DNA of 64,000 bases from Hyphomicrobium_A sp963726795. GTDB lineage: Bacteria; Pseudomonadota; Alphaproteobacteria; Rhizobiales; Hyphomicrobiaceae. Every line of letters starts with the position of its first letter. Positions within the stretch are counted from its first letter, which is position 1. The position numbers and the translations under genes are program-made. The stretch spans positions 1-64,000 of the forward strand of contig CAVSDD010000006.1 of NCBI GenBank assembly GCA_963726795.1. The letters run 5' to 3'. Under the pieces are notes generated by a model, which worked only from the letters and a program-made list of their open reading frames with translations, did no database searches and had not been told where the DNA came from. Of the stretch, positions 9,966-19,117 are shown one piece after another.

Positions 9966-10653
9966 GTTTGAAGGGACACTTCCAATCGTCGCTCACGCGA
10001 CGACCGCTGTACTGTGCTGCCGCTGGTGCCTCGCCATGTCTTGCAAGCATGGGGTTTGCACTGCCATTTATCGCGATGTCACGTTCGATCGTCTTGTTTC
10101 GAATGGACTCATACCGCCCCTCGTCACGCAGCCTCTCGAACTGGGCGTGCAGATTGAAAACCATCGTCGGATACTTGAAGCGGCGCGCAGCGCGGCTGGC
10201 GTTGGGATGCAGGCCGACGACGAAAAAGCCCTTGCCTCCGATACTCATGCTGAAGTGCGGAGAATCCGGGTCTGAATCCACTTTGGGATCCCATTGAAAG
10301 TGACGCTTGTCGATCGCGTGGAGGGCGGTGAGCCTCTGCCAGAGATGGGTCTCGAATTCTCCTTCGCTCAGTGGCCTATCGTTCGAGAAGACGACTGCCT
10401 GGCTGACAAACATCGTATCATTCCCATCGTGCCGGATGGCGAAGTTCTGAAGCCGCTGCGCGATGAGTTGGTCGGAGCCGGAGCGCCTGATATCGGAAGC
10501 GACCAGGATTTCCAGCTGATGACGCCGCAGCGCCGCCTTTGCCCCGACGCAGGGAAAATCCGGCGACGCCACAAAATCCCGAAGCTCGGATGCGATCTGT
10601 TCGGGCGTTTCGCCGAAGCCAAGCTGGAAGATTTCAGACTCAACAAGCATCAA
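9958..10653 (-). CDS. GntA/YqcI/YcgG-family heme-dependent N-hydroxylase-like protein
   Basis: A 231-residue protein of the YqcI/YcgG family, which includes the pre-guanitoxin N-hydroxylase GntA and the arginine N-hydroxylase DcsA of D-cycloserine synthesis, both heme enzymes that hydroxylate guanidino nitrogen. Supporting motifs are HFQWDPKVDSDP, FSMSIGGKGFFVVGLHP, the SRAARRF segment, VFNLHAQFE, GSANPMLARHGEA and the terminal QYSGR and WKCPF. This conserved C-terminal block is what I recognise best. It is the first gene of a two-gene operon with the DUF1989 protein (8-nt overlap). Substrate is unknown; arginine or another guanidino compound is the natural guess. The frame is intact and the upstream region is about 530 nt. 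Confidence 0.85.
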   Translation of the reverse strand: MMLVESEIFQLGFGETPEQIASELRDFVASPDFPCVGAKAALRRHQLEILVASDIRRSGSDQLIAQRLQNFAIRHDGNDTMFVSQAVVFSNDRPLSEGEFETHLWQRLTALHAIDKRHFQWDPKVDSDPDSPHFSMSIGGKGFFVVGLHPNASRAARRFKYPTMVFNLHAQFERLRDEGRYESIRNKTIERDIAINGSANPMLARHGEAPAAAQYSGRRVSDDWKCPFKHG

Positions 10654-11187
10654 CGCTGCGCTCCCAGGTTTCGGAACCGTAGAAAGCGCAGCTCCAGGCT
10701 TCGTTCCATCGCGGTACGGTTAAGCGTTTCAGAATGTTAAAGGGTCGCGGTTGCCGTTGCTCGCAGCGAAGCACAAAGCCTTGGCGGCTCGGTGAGCCAC
10801 GGCGACTCCGCCCCTGATTTGGTGTGAAGGCCAAATGAGAGACCAGGACGCGTTACGGGCTGATGCAGCAGATCGCCAGACTTAGTGCGCACGAGCCGAT
10901 CGCGATCCGCTAGAGCAGGCACTCAGCGGTACTCGCCCGTCGGCAATCACGACGCCGCAACCACGACGGGACCGCCTCCGATTGCGCCGTCAGCTGGCGT
11001 GGGCGGCCGTCGCCATGGTTGCATCGGCGCCTCAGTCCAACCACTTAACTGACCGAGAGATTAACGGGTGCGTGGCGATCCCGGGTCGGGTGTAGTCACC
11101 AGCTAAACGGAAACTCGATAAGGTCCAGTCGGCTGGCGCCCGACCAAGAAGCCAAGCACCGTAAAAACTTCGGTCTCGTGAGTCCCC
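10654..11187. other. Intergenic region, no gene seen
   Basis: This 534-nt stretch separates two divergent operons: the GntA-like gene reading left and the chemosensory operon reading right. Short open frames here have poor codon character and no recognisable motifs. It should hold both promoters, but I see no convincing sigma-70 boxes, repeats or RNA structure. Confidence 0.5.
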
Positions 11188-13147
11188 ATGGCATTGGTTA
11201 AGACGTCGACGCTGACACAGAAATCGGCCGCTCGGAAAAAAAAGGCCATCGAGCTGGCTCCGCCGCGCGAGCCCCCAAAGCCCGCGGCAAGGATCGAAAA
11301 AAAGCTCCAACGTGCCGCCACGCACGCCAAGCAAAACGCCAAGCAGGCGAAAGCCACCGAACGCCTCGGCGCCGCGACCGAGGAGCTCGCCGCCGGGATA
11401 GCGCAAGCGGCGGCAGCTGCCGAAGAGCTTCGGCGTGCCCTTGAGCAAATCGCTACCGCATCCGAGGAGGCCGCAGGCGCGGCTCAGGAATCGGAAGCCG
11501 CTGTCACCAGCCTCGGGATGCTCTTCACCCGCGGGCGCGAGCATGCCGCGGGATCGAAAACCAACACGGAAAGATTGCAAAACCTGCTGCTCGAAACGAG
11601 CGCGCACATAGACTCTCTCGTTACCGCGGTGCAGGACAACTCCGCCCGCCAGTTGGCTTCAGTCGAAGTTGCAAGCACCCTCGTCGCGCAAGCGACCAAG
11701 ATCGGCGAGATCACCAAGGCCGTTGCCGATGTAGCCGACGAAACCAACCTCTTGGCGCTGAATGCCGCCATCGAAGCCGCTCGTGCCGGCGATCACGGTC
11801 GCGGATTCTCGGTTGTAGCCGACGAGGTACGCGCATTCGCGGAGGCTTCCGAGAAGAGCGCCGGGGAAGTGCAGGAGCTGGCGGAATCGATCTCTGCCGA
11901 CGTCCGAATCGTTGCCGACCGCATCAAGACCTCCGCCGAACTCGCCAAGCGCGAAGCTGAGAGCGGACGCGCCGTGATCAGCGAGCTGGAGGCGATACGC
12001 AAGGACATGCGCGTCCTTTCAGAAGGCGCGCAGACGATCCTGTCTGCCACCGAATCGGCTGAAGCGGGAGCGCGCGAGGCTCAGCGCGGCGCTCTTTCGG
12101 TCGCAAGTGCTGCAGAGGAGCAGGCTTCGGCAACAACCCAGGCCCAGCAGGCGGTGGAGCAGCAAAGTCGGGCGTTGGACCAGAGTCAGGCCGTCGCTGC
12201 TGCCCTTTCAGAATTGGCAGATAATCTGCAGAAGGGTGGATCCAAAGCGGGCGGAGCCGAGCAGCTTGCTACCTCCGCCGAGGAGCTTTCCGCCACGGTG
12301 CAGGAGCTATCGGGGGCCGCCAACGAAATTCTGACGGCCATCGAGCAGATCGGTATTGGCGCCCAGACGCAGGCCGCGGCGACGCAAGAAGTCTAGCGCT
12401 GCAATGGCGCAAATCGAAAGCAGCGCGCTGTCGATGCGCGCAGCAGCCGCTCAAGCCGGCGAGCGCATCTCGGCACTGTCGCCGAAACTCGAGGCAAACA
12501 AGGAGGCTGTGTCGAAGCTCGACAGCGCCATCTCTGCTTCATCCAAGGAGACGTTGGCGATCGCCGAGATTTTGGGTGCCTTGCAAGATTCTGGGCGCCG
12601 CATCGAGAAGATCGTAGATGGCATCGCGCTGATTGCCGTGCAAACCAATATGCTGGCTGTAAGCGGATCGGTCGAGGCGGCGCGCGCCCGCGAATTCGGC
12701 CGCGGCTTTGCGATCGTTTCGACCGATATTCGCAACCTCTCCCGGCAGTCGGCCGACAACGCCGGCCGCGCCAAGGACGTCGCCGCCGCGATCCAGGGGC
12801 AGATAGCGCTCGTGAGAGCCGACTTGCAAGCGATCGCCTCGATTTCCGACAGCGAGGCTCGCAAGAACCAGGCCGTCATCGATCGGCTGGCGACGGTACA
12901 GTCCGAAATGGATTCTCTGAAGCGCGGTTCCGGTGACCTCGTGGCGACAGCGGACATCGTACTCGGCTCCGCGCGTGAAGTGCTCTCGGGCGTGCAGCAG
13001 ATCGCCGCCGCCAGCGAGGAGGCCAGCGCCGCCGCAACCGAGGCAGCAGCAGCCGCGCGCGAGCAGGCGCAAGGTGCCGAAGATCTCGCCGCAGCCATCG
13101 AAGAGATCGCCGGTCTCGCCGATGAGATGCAAAAGACGAAGTCCTGA
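11188..13147 (+). CDS. Soluble chemoreceptor with two signalling domains, frameshifted
   Basis: A methyl-accepting chemotaxis-type protein of about 652 residues with no signal peptide, membrane helix or HAMP domain, so a cytoplasmic receptor. It begins with a Lys/Ala-rich stretch, then a long Ala/Glu/Gln coiled coil. The first hairpin tip is canonical (DETNLLALNAAIEAARAG, about residues 184-201). A second, diverged tip lies near residues 484-505 (VQTNMLAVSGSVEAARA, then FGRGFAIVSTDIRNL), giving two tandem signalling units. The frame breaks at nt 12396 (stop TAG) and resumes at once with SSAAMAQIESS, so one base appears to be extra. If the stop were real, the halves would be two adjacent proteins. 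It heads a chemosensory operon, 4 nt before cheW. No sensory ligand domain is visible. Confidence 0.85.
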
Positions 13148-13151
13148 TCAC

Positions 13152-14573
13152 ATGGCCGAGCAGCATTTCAATCCCGGCACTGAGGATGTGCTCCTGCTCG
13201 GGGCCGCTGGCGATTGCCTTGCGCTGCCTGCAGCCGATGTTATGGAAATCATCCGGCCGCCCGTGACGACGCGGGTTCCCCACAGCCCGCCCAACCTGCT
13301 TGGTCTGGCCAACGTGCGCGGCGCGGTGCTCCCCATCATTTCTCTGACCGGCCTGCTCGGCAACGAGCATTCCACTGCGTCTGCCGCGACGAGAGTCGTG
13401 GTGGTCAAGGGACGGACGAACGTCGGCTTGCTCGTCGACGAGGTGCAAGAGCTGACCAATTCCGCCAAGGGAAGGCGCATCGACCTAGAGGCCCTCCTGA
13501 GCGAGAGTTTCCGCCCCCTCGCGCGCCTCGACCGCAAGGCGCAGCCGCACGTCGCCGAGATTGCCGCGCCCGAGGAAGTGGCCGCCGACGAGCTCATGTT
13601 TCTCGCCTTCACAGTGCGCAAGCAGCAGTACGCGCTGCCGCTCAATGAGATCGTGGGCATCGCGGCGCTGCCCGAGGTCGTCGCGAGCTTGCCGCGGACC
13701 GACACGGCGATGATCGGAGTGGCCGAGATCGACGGCGCGCTCATCCCCCTCGTCTCGGCCGCTGTCCTGCTCGGCCTTGCACCTGACGAGACGGGTCGGC
13801 ACGCCGGCCGCGTCGTCCTGATACGGCTGGGCGACACGCGTGTTGGCCTGGTCGTCGACCGCCTGAAGGAGATCGTCCGCGTCTCGCCCGGTGATCTCGA
13901 CACCGTACCAACCGTGCTTACCCGCGGTACGGGCGAAGCGCAGGTCGAAGCGATCTGCAGGCTCGACGAGGGTAGACGGTTAATTTCGATCCTGGCGGGG
14001 GCGAAGCTCTTCGACCCAGAAACGGTAACCCGCGTACTGGCGCACGCCGAGCACGGAGGCCAAGCGATGTCGGATGGTGAGACCGAGGCCGGGGAAACCG
14101 AGCAATTCATCGTGTTTTCGGTGGGTGGGGAGACGTACGGTCTGCCGATTGGATCGGTGGATGAGATTGTGCGTTGTCCCGAGAGGCTGACTCGCATTCC
14201 ACGCGCGCCGGCGTTTGTCGCCGGTCTCATAAATTTGCGCGGAAAGGCGATTCCCATCATCGACCAGCGCCACAGGTTCTCCGTGGCAGGGCATGGCGAT
14301 GGTGCGCGCCGCCGGATCGTGGTCGTCACGACCGACGATCTGCAGGTCGGCTTCCTCGTCGACAACGTTTCTGAGGTGGTCACGTTCGCCACTAACGAGT
14401 TGAGCCCCGCGCCGGATCTCTCCGAGACCGCCGCCGTCATCGACCGAGTCGCCATGGTCGAAAGCGAAGGCCGATTGATCTTGCTCGTAGACCCCAAGGC
14501 GCTGCTCGACCGGGCTGAGCGGGACGTTCTCAGTGCTCTTACTCACGAAGCCGAGGCTCCGCGACCGATGTGA
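13152..14573 (+). CDS. cheW: Triple CheW-domain coupling protein
   Basis: A 473-residue adaptor made of three CheW-like domains in a row: residues about 10-140 (LLLGAAGDCLALPAADVMEII), about 146-300 (MFLAFTVRKQQYALPLNEIVGI) and about 317-465 (FIVFSVGGETYGLPIGSVDEIV). Each shows the family's pattern of a Leu-Pro hydrophobic strand, then LxGLxNxRG-like turns (NLLGLANVRGAVLPII, VAGLINLRGKAIPIID). CheW links receptors to CheA; most are single-domain and about 150 residues. The start ATG at 13152 lies 4 nt after the receptor stop. Its TGA overlaps the GTG of cheB. Three domains may let one molecule bridge several CheA or receptor partners, which is inference. Confidence 0.92.
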   Translation: MAEQHFNPGTEDVLLLGAAGDCLALPAADVMEIIRPPVTTRVPHSPPNLLGLANVRGAVLPIISLTGLLGNEHSTASAATRVVVVKGRTNVGLLVDEVQELTNSAKGRRIDLEALLSESFRPLARLDRKAQPHVAEIAAPEEVAADELMFLAFTVRKQQYALPLNEIVGIAALPEVVASLPRTDTAMIGVAEIDGALIPLVSAAVLLGLAPDETGRHAGRVVLIRLGDTRVGLVVDRLKEIVRVSPGDLDTVPTVLTRGTGEAQVEAICRLDEGRRLISILAGAKLFDPETVTRVLAHAEHGGQAMSDGETEAGETEQFIVFSVGGETYGLPIGSVDEIVRCPERLTRIPRAPAFVAGLINLRGKAIPIIDQRHRFSVAGHGDGARRRIVVVTTDDLQVGFLVDNVSEVVTFATNELSPAPDLSETAAVIDRVAMVESEGRLILLVDPKALLDRAERDVLSALTHEAEAPRPM

Positions 14574-15673
14574 TCAAGGTTCTCATCGTCGACGACTCGG
14601 CCCTCATGCGCCGGTTGCTCGGCGGCATTTTCAGAACGCAGGACGACTTCGAAGTCGCGGTAGCGCGCGACGGCGTCGAAGCCCTGGTGGCGCTGCACGA
14701 GTTCCGCCCCGACGTGGTGACGATGGACGTCCATATGCCCAATATGGGCGGCCTCGCCTGTCTCGACCGCATCATGGTCGAGCGGCCGTCGCGCGTCATA
14801 ATGCTGTCGTCGCTCACCGATGAAGGCGCGCACGAAACGTTCGAGGCAATGCAGCTCGGCGCGGTGGATTTCGTCGCCAAGCCCGCGGGCGCGGTGTCTC
14901 TGGGGATCGATGAGCTGGCGCCCGTCCTCATCGAGAAGGTGCGCGCTGCTGCAAAAATGCCGTTGAGGTCGGCACGCCGTCTGAAGGAGCGCGTAAAACT
15001 GCGCACCGGCCCGAGGTCGGCGCAAGCGACGCCGATTAACCAAGTCCGGCTCCCGGTGCCACGTCCGCCGGCGGCGCGCGCACTGCCAGCCGATACCGTC
15101 GTGCTCGTCGGCACGTCGACGGGCGGCCCACCTGCCCTCGATGCGCTGCTTTCGCCCCTGCCCGCCGATTTCCCCTGGCCAATCCTGATCGCCCAGCACA
15201 TGCCGGCCTCGTTCACCGGGCCCCTGGCTCGGCGTTTGGATCGACTGTGCGCTCTGCGCGTTGAGGAGGTGGTCGGACCCGAGCCGATCGAGCCCGGCCA
15301 CGTGTACGTCGGCCGGGGCGATGCCGACATCATCGTCGCCCTGCGCAAGGAAAAGCCGATCGTCACCGCCGCCGCGCCTCTCGCAGACTACCCCTGGCAC
15401 CCGAGCGTCGACCGGTTGGTATCGACGGCCGTCCGCCATTGGGGAGCCCAACGTCTGGTGGGGATCCTGATGACCGGTATGGGGAACGACGGCGCGAGCG
15501 CCATGTGCCGCCTGCGGGCGGGAGGTGGCCTGACAATCGCTGAGTCGGAAGCCACTGCAGTGGTGTGGGGCATGCCGGGCGAACTCGTGAAGGCGGGGGG
15601 GGCCGACATTGTCGCCCCTCTCGACGAAATTGCCGGCCAGCTCATGGATTGGGCTCGGGGCGGGCCGCGATGA
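14570..15673 (+). CDS. cheB: Chemotaxis protein-glutamate methylesterase CheB
   Basis: Removes methyl groups from receptor glutamates and deamidates glutamines, under control of its receiver domain. The receiver (residues 1-120) has the acidic pair VDDSALMRR, phosphoacceptor Asp53 in MDVHMPNMGG and Lys in FVAKPAG. The methylesterase domain has the catalytic triad in context: Ser in VGTSTGGPPAL, His in AQHMP and Asp in TGMGNDGA. The length of 367 residues is typical. The start is GTG at 14570 within GTGA, overlapping the cheW stop by 4 nt; the stop overlaps the cheR start in ATGA. Pairing with CheR implies that the operon's receptor is subject to methylation-based adaptation. Confidence 0.96.
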   Translation: MIKVLIVDDSALMRRLLGGIFRTQDDFEVAVARDGVEALVALHEFRPDVVTMDVHMPNMGGLACLDRIMVERPSRVIMLSSLTDEGAHETFEAMQLGAVDFVAKPAGAVSLGIDELAPVLIEKVRAAAKMPLRSARRLKERVKLRTGPRSAQATPINQVRLPVPRPPAARALPADTVVLVGTSTGGPPALDALLSPLPADFPWPILIAQHMPASFTGPLARRLDRLCALRVEEVVGPEPIEPGHVYVGRGDADIIVALRKEKPIVTAAAPLADYPWHPSVDRLVSTAVRHWGAQRLVGILMTGMGNDGASAMCRLRAGGGLTIAESEATAVVWGMPGELVKAGGADIVAPLDEIAGQLMDWARGGPR

Positions 15674-16509
15674 ACAAGCCCGTCATGCTGACCCTGAGTG
15701 CCGGAGACCTCGCCCAGTTCTGCGACTTTCTCTATCGGCGCACGGGCCTCCATTATGGCGAGTCCAAGCGCTTCTATATCGAGCGCCGCATCGCTGAACG
15801 CATGGGCACTGTCGAGGCGTCGAACTTTCCGGCCTACATGGCGCTTCTGCGAAGCGATTCTTCCGAGGCAGAAAGCCTTGTAAATAGCTTTACGGTCAAT
15901 GAGACCTACTTTTATCGCGAAGACAGTCAGCTCCGCTGCATGAGCCGTGCACTGCTTCCTGAAATAGTGAAGCGTCGCGGGCCCGGCGATCTCATCCGCA
16001 TCTGGTCAGTGCCTTGCTCGACTGGAGAAGAGCCCTATTCGATCGCGATCTGGCTCTTGGAAAACTGGCCGCTGGTCGACGCTTACAATATCGAAATCGT
16101 TGGCTCCGATATTGATACGCGCGTGCTGACCGGAGCCGGCATGGGCATATACGCCGAGCGGGCGCTTCAGCGCCTTTCGCCCGAGATTATCGATAGGTAC
16201 TTCGAAGTGTCGGGTGGGCTGAAACAGATCATCAAAGACCTGCGCGAGTCCGTAAAGTTCACGCAGGTCAACCTGATGGATGCCGCCCTCACGGCCCGCC
16301 AGGGCCGCTTCGACATCGTCTTCTGCCGAAATCTACTGATCTATTTCGACGACGCTTCGCGGCTCGCGGCTTCGCACAACCTGTACGCCGCGCTCAATCC
16401 CGGCGGCTTCATCTGCTTGGGCCACAGCGAGTCGATGGCCCGCATTTCAGACCGCTTCGACGTGCGCCGTTTCGACGAAGCAATCGTCTATCAACGCCCG
16501 GTGCAATGA
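15670..16509 (+). CDS. cheR: Chemotaxis protein methyltransferase CheR
   Basis: SAM-dependent methylation of receptor glutamates. The 279-residue protein has the N-terminal helical domain (LAQFCDFLYRRTGLHYGESK) with VNETYFYRE, then the SAM-binding domain with IWSVPCSTGEEPYSIAI, IEIVGSDIDT and the FDIVFCRNLLIYFD motif. All are classical CheR signatures. The start ATG at 15670 was chosen because it overlaps the cheB stop in ATGA. An in-frame upstream extension exists but has no CheR similarity. The stop overlaps the cheA start. No pentapeptide-binding tether is evident at the receptor C-terminus, so CheR may act through direct substrate recognition. Confidence 0.96.
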   Translation: MNKPVMLTLSAGDLAQFCDFLYRRTGLHYGESKRFYIERRIAERMGTVEASNFPAYMALLRSDSSEAESLVNSFTVNETYFYREDSQLRCMSRALLPEIVKRRGPGDLIRIWSVPCSTGEEPYSIAIWLLENWPLVDAYNIEIVGSDIDTRVLTGAGMGIYAERALQRLSPEIIDRYFEVSGGLKQIIKDLRESVKFTQVNLMDAALTARQGRFDIVFCRNLLIYFDDASRLAASHNLYAALNPGGFICLGHSESMARISDRFDVRRFDEAIVYQRPVQ

Positions 16510-18458
16510 TGGACGATGAGCTGCTCGAGCAATTCCTGATCGAAGGCCGCGAGCTCGTCGAGCAGGCGTCGAACGACCTGATCGCGCTGGAACGTGATCC
16601 TTCCGACGCGGCGCGGCTCGATACCGTGTTCCGCGCCGTGCATACGTTGAAGGGTTCGGTCGCCCTTTTCGACTTTGCACCAATGGGCACCGCACTGCAT
16701 GCGGCCGAGGACCTGCTTGGCGCGTTGCGGTCCAGTAAGGCCGTTGCCGACCCCGTAATGTTCGACGCGCTTCTTGAAACGATAGATGCGAGCGAGCGGT
16801 GGATCGAATCGATCGCAAGCACCGGCAAGCTGCCGGCAAGCGCTGCGCAAGAGGGCCCGCGCCTTGCCGCCGCGTTGAAGGCTGCCGCGGAAGGCGAGCC
16901 GGAGGAAGCCACGGTCGCGCCAACCACGACAGGCTGGGTTTCCGATCTCCTAAGCTCCAGCGCGAACCAAACAGAAGCGCATCCCGCAACGGCGGTGCGT
17001 TACGTGCCCACCAAGGATTGCTTCCTGCGCGGCCAGGATCCGTTCCTCCTCGTGCGCTCGATACCAGAGCTGCTCGCCCTCAGAATCGAGCGCCGTGAGC
17101 CTTGGCCGGCGAATGCGTTCGACCCTCACTATTGCAACATGATCATCGAGGCATTGAGCGGCGCGCCTGCCGCGGAGCTGCGGCCGATATTCCGCGGCGC
17201 AGACGAGGACGTAACCTTCGTCGACATTGCCGAGCATGGAAACGCGGCCCAGGACAGTGCGCAGCCATCGCGCCCGAAACAAACCGACGGCTCCTCTCGC
17301 ACGGTGCGGGTCGATGCCGGCCGCATCGACGCCCTCGTCGACCTTGTCGGCGAACTTATCGTTGCAAAAAACAACCTGGGGCAGCTCTCCGCGGACTCTA
17401 CCAACTCGCATTTGGCGATTGCTCCCGCGTTGGCCTCGGCGGTTGTGGGCCTCGAACGCCTGACCGGCGACATGCACGGCGCGGTCATGGCCATGCGGAT
17501 GACGCCGGTTGCCCGGACGCTTGGGCGCTTCCCCCGCTGGATTCGCGAAACAGCAGCGAAGCTCGGCAAGGAGGTGCAGTTCGATATCGTGGATGCGGGC
17601 ACAGAAGCGGACAAGACGGTCGTTGACGGCCTATTCGAACCGCTGCTGCACGTTCTGCGAAATGCTCTTGACCACGGCATCGAGGACGCCGGTTCGCGCC
17701 AAGCTGCCGGTAAGTCGCCAAAGGGACGCATTCTTCTGGAGGCTCGACCGCAGGGCGATCAAATCATCATTTCCGTGTGCGATGACGGCGCGGGGCTCGA
17801 CATCGCGAGGGTCCGCAAGGCGGCAAAGCGCAAAGCCATCCTCAGCGATGAAGCGATCGACGCGCTGGACGATGCCGCCGCCGCTGACCTGATTTTCATG
17901 CCTGGCTTCTCTACGGCCGATACGGTCACAGACATCTCCGGCAGGGGAGTCGGTATGGACGCTGTCCGCGCGGCAATTACGGCCCTGGGCGGCCGCGTGT
18001 CGATGTCGAGCAAGCTCGGCGCCGGAACGACCGTCCTGATGAGCTTGCCCCGCGCCATACAGATCTCGCAGGTCGTCACTGTTGAAGTCGGCAAGGAACG
18101 CTTCGGCGTGCCGATCGAAAACGTGTCCGAGACTTGCCGGATAGCGCGAGACCGCATCCTTCCCATCCGCAGCGGAGAGGCGTTCGTGCTGCGCAATCGC
18201 ACGCTCCCGCTTTTGCGTTTGTCCGAGTTGCTACGTTTGCAGGCCCCACAGCGGCGGGAGGGCGACGCGAAAGTCTTGATCGTTGCATCGGGCGACCAGC
18301 GTGTCGGCGTCGAGGTCGATGGCGTTGGCGAGCGACTGGACGTGCTCTTGCGCCCTATGAGCGGCCTGCTTGCAAGCATGCGCGGCGTTCTCGGCACCGC
18401 ACTGCTCGGTGATGGGGGTGTCCTCCTGGTCCTCGACCTTCCGGAGCTCACGTCATGA
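16506..18458 (+). CDS. cheA: Chemotaxis histidine kinase CheA
   Basis: The central kinase of the chemosensory array, 650 residues. The N-terminal HPt domain carries phospho-accepting His46 in FRAVHTLKGS. A less conserved region (about 110-265) may bind response regulators. It is followed by the dimerisation helices (RIDALVDLVGELIVAKNN) and the ATPase with N-box LRNALDHGIED, CDDGAGLD (G1) and GRGVGMDAV (G2). A CheW-like domain ends the protein (about 520-650, QVVTVEVGKERFGVPIENV). It overlaps cheR and the STAS gene by ATGA. All catalytic elements are intact, so it should be active toward CheB and the receiver proteins downstream. Confidence 0.96.
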   Translation: MMDDELLEQFLIEGRELVEQASNDLIALERDPSDAARLDTVFRAVHTLKGSVALFDFAPMGTALHAAEDLLGALRSSKAVADPVMFDALLETIDASERWIESIASTGKLPASAAQEGPRLAAALKAAAEGEPEEATVAPTTTGWVSDLLSSSANQTEAHPATAVRYVPTKDCFLRGQDPFLLVRSIPELLALRIERREPWPANAFDPHYCNMIIEALSGAPAAELRPIFRGADEDVTFVDIAEHGNAAQDSAQPSRPKQTDGSSRTVRVDAGRIDALVDLVGELIVAKNNLGQLSADSTNSHLAIAPALASAVVGLERLTGDMHGAVMAMRMTPVARTLGRFPRWIRETAAKLGKEVQFDIVDAGTEADKTVVDGLFEPLLHVLRNALDHGIEDAGSRQAAGKSPKGRILLEARPQGDQIIISVCDDGAGLDIARVRKAAKRKAILSDEAIDALDDAAAADLIFMPGFSTADTVTDISGRGVGMDAVRAAITALGGRVSMSSKLGAGTTVLMSLPRAIQISQVVTVEVGKERFGVPIENVSETCRIARDRILPIRSGEAFVLRNRTLPLLRLSELLRLQAPQRREGDAKVLIVASGDQRVGVEVDGVGERLDVLLRPMSGLLASMRGVLGTALLGDGGVLLVLDLPELTS

Positions 18459-18736
18459 GCATTGCCATCGAACAAGGGCTCATTCGGTTCAAAGGCCACT
18501 GCGGTGCCGACGATGTGGAGCCATTGCTGACCGCTTTGGTGCGCGATCGTCAGCTCAAGGTCGATTTGACTGAAGCGGACCACTTGAACGCCGCCATTTT
18601 CCAGGTCCTGCAGGCATTTAGACCTGTGGTCCTGGGTTCGTCGCGTGACACCTTCGTGAGGACATGGTTGATACCAATGCTGCAATCAGGCCAAAGCCGC
18701 CAAGCCGGCTCGGCGCCACAAGCGGAGCGCCCATGA
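18455..18736 (+). CDS. STAS-like domain protein in chemosensory operon
   Basis: A 93-residue protein with ATGA overlaps at both ends, so it is firmly part of the operon. The pattern of a short beta strand (LIRFKGHCGADD), a helix, a strand (LKVDLTEADHLNAAIFQVL) and a helix resembles STAS domains, which bind nucleotides or act as phospho-switches in anti-sigma antagonist systems. The usual phosphorylatable Ser/Thr after the Asp-containing strand is not obvious; the position reads LNAAIF. It may be a structural or regulatory adaptor between CheA and its output. The family call is by fold pattern only. Confidence 0.65.
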   Translation: MSIAIEQGLIRFKGHCGADDVEPLLTALVRDRQLKVDLTEADHLNAAIFQVLQAFRPVVLGSSRDTFVRTWLIPMLQSGQSRQAGSAPQAERP

Positions 18737-19117
18737 CAACGACCATCATAATTGTCGACGACAGCAAGCTTGCCCGGATCGTTGCCGGCAAGGCCGTCAG
18801 CGCCCTTCAGCCCGACTGGAACCGGGTGGAAGCCAGCAGCGCCGACGAAGCCCTCGCTCTCTTCGGCAAGCAGAAGATCGACGTGGCGCTCCTTGACTTC
18901 AACATGCCCGGAAAAAATGGCGTCGAGCTGGCGGGAGAGCTGAGAAAGGGCAGTCCCTCCATGCCCATCGCTCTCATCACCGCAAACCTCCAAACTGAGG
19001 TCATAGAGTTCTGCCCGGGCGGTCTCCGTAACATTCGTCGCCAAGCCGGTCACGACCGAAGGGCTCCAACCTTTCCTGACAGACGCAGCGCGCGCACTAG
19101 GCAACGCAAAAGCATGA
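18733..19117 (+). CDS. cheY: CheY-like response regulator, one-base frameshift
   Basis: A single receiver domain, the likely phospho-target of CheA. It shows IIIVDDSKLARIV, phosphoacceptor Asp in VALLDFNMPGKNG, and Thr in IALITAN. After nt 19010 the frame is lost: an extra T in GAGTTCTGC diverts the reading. In the shifted frame it continues as VTFVAKPVTTEGLQPFL with the conserved Lys-Pro, ending with TGA at 19115-19117. With one base removed the gene is 384 nt (127 residues), and its end forms an ATGA overlap with the next gene, exactly like the preceding junctions. As read, the frame instead runs straight into the CheC-like gene, making an apparent CheY-CheC fusion that I consider an artefact. 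Confidence 0.85.

Noticed and set aside
12933..14497. Long minus-strand reading frames opposite cheW
   Set aside because: These are shadow frames in high-GC DNA. The plus-strand protein has clear CheW motifs, and the minus-strand translations are low-complexity Ser/Arg.
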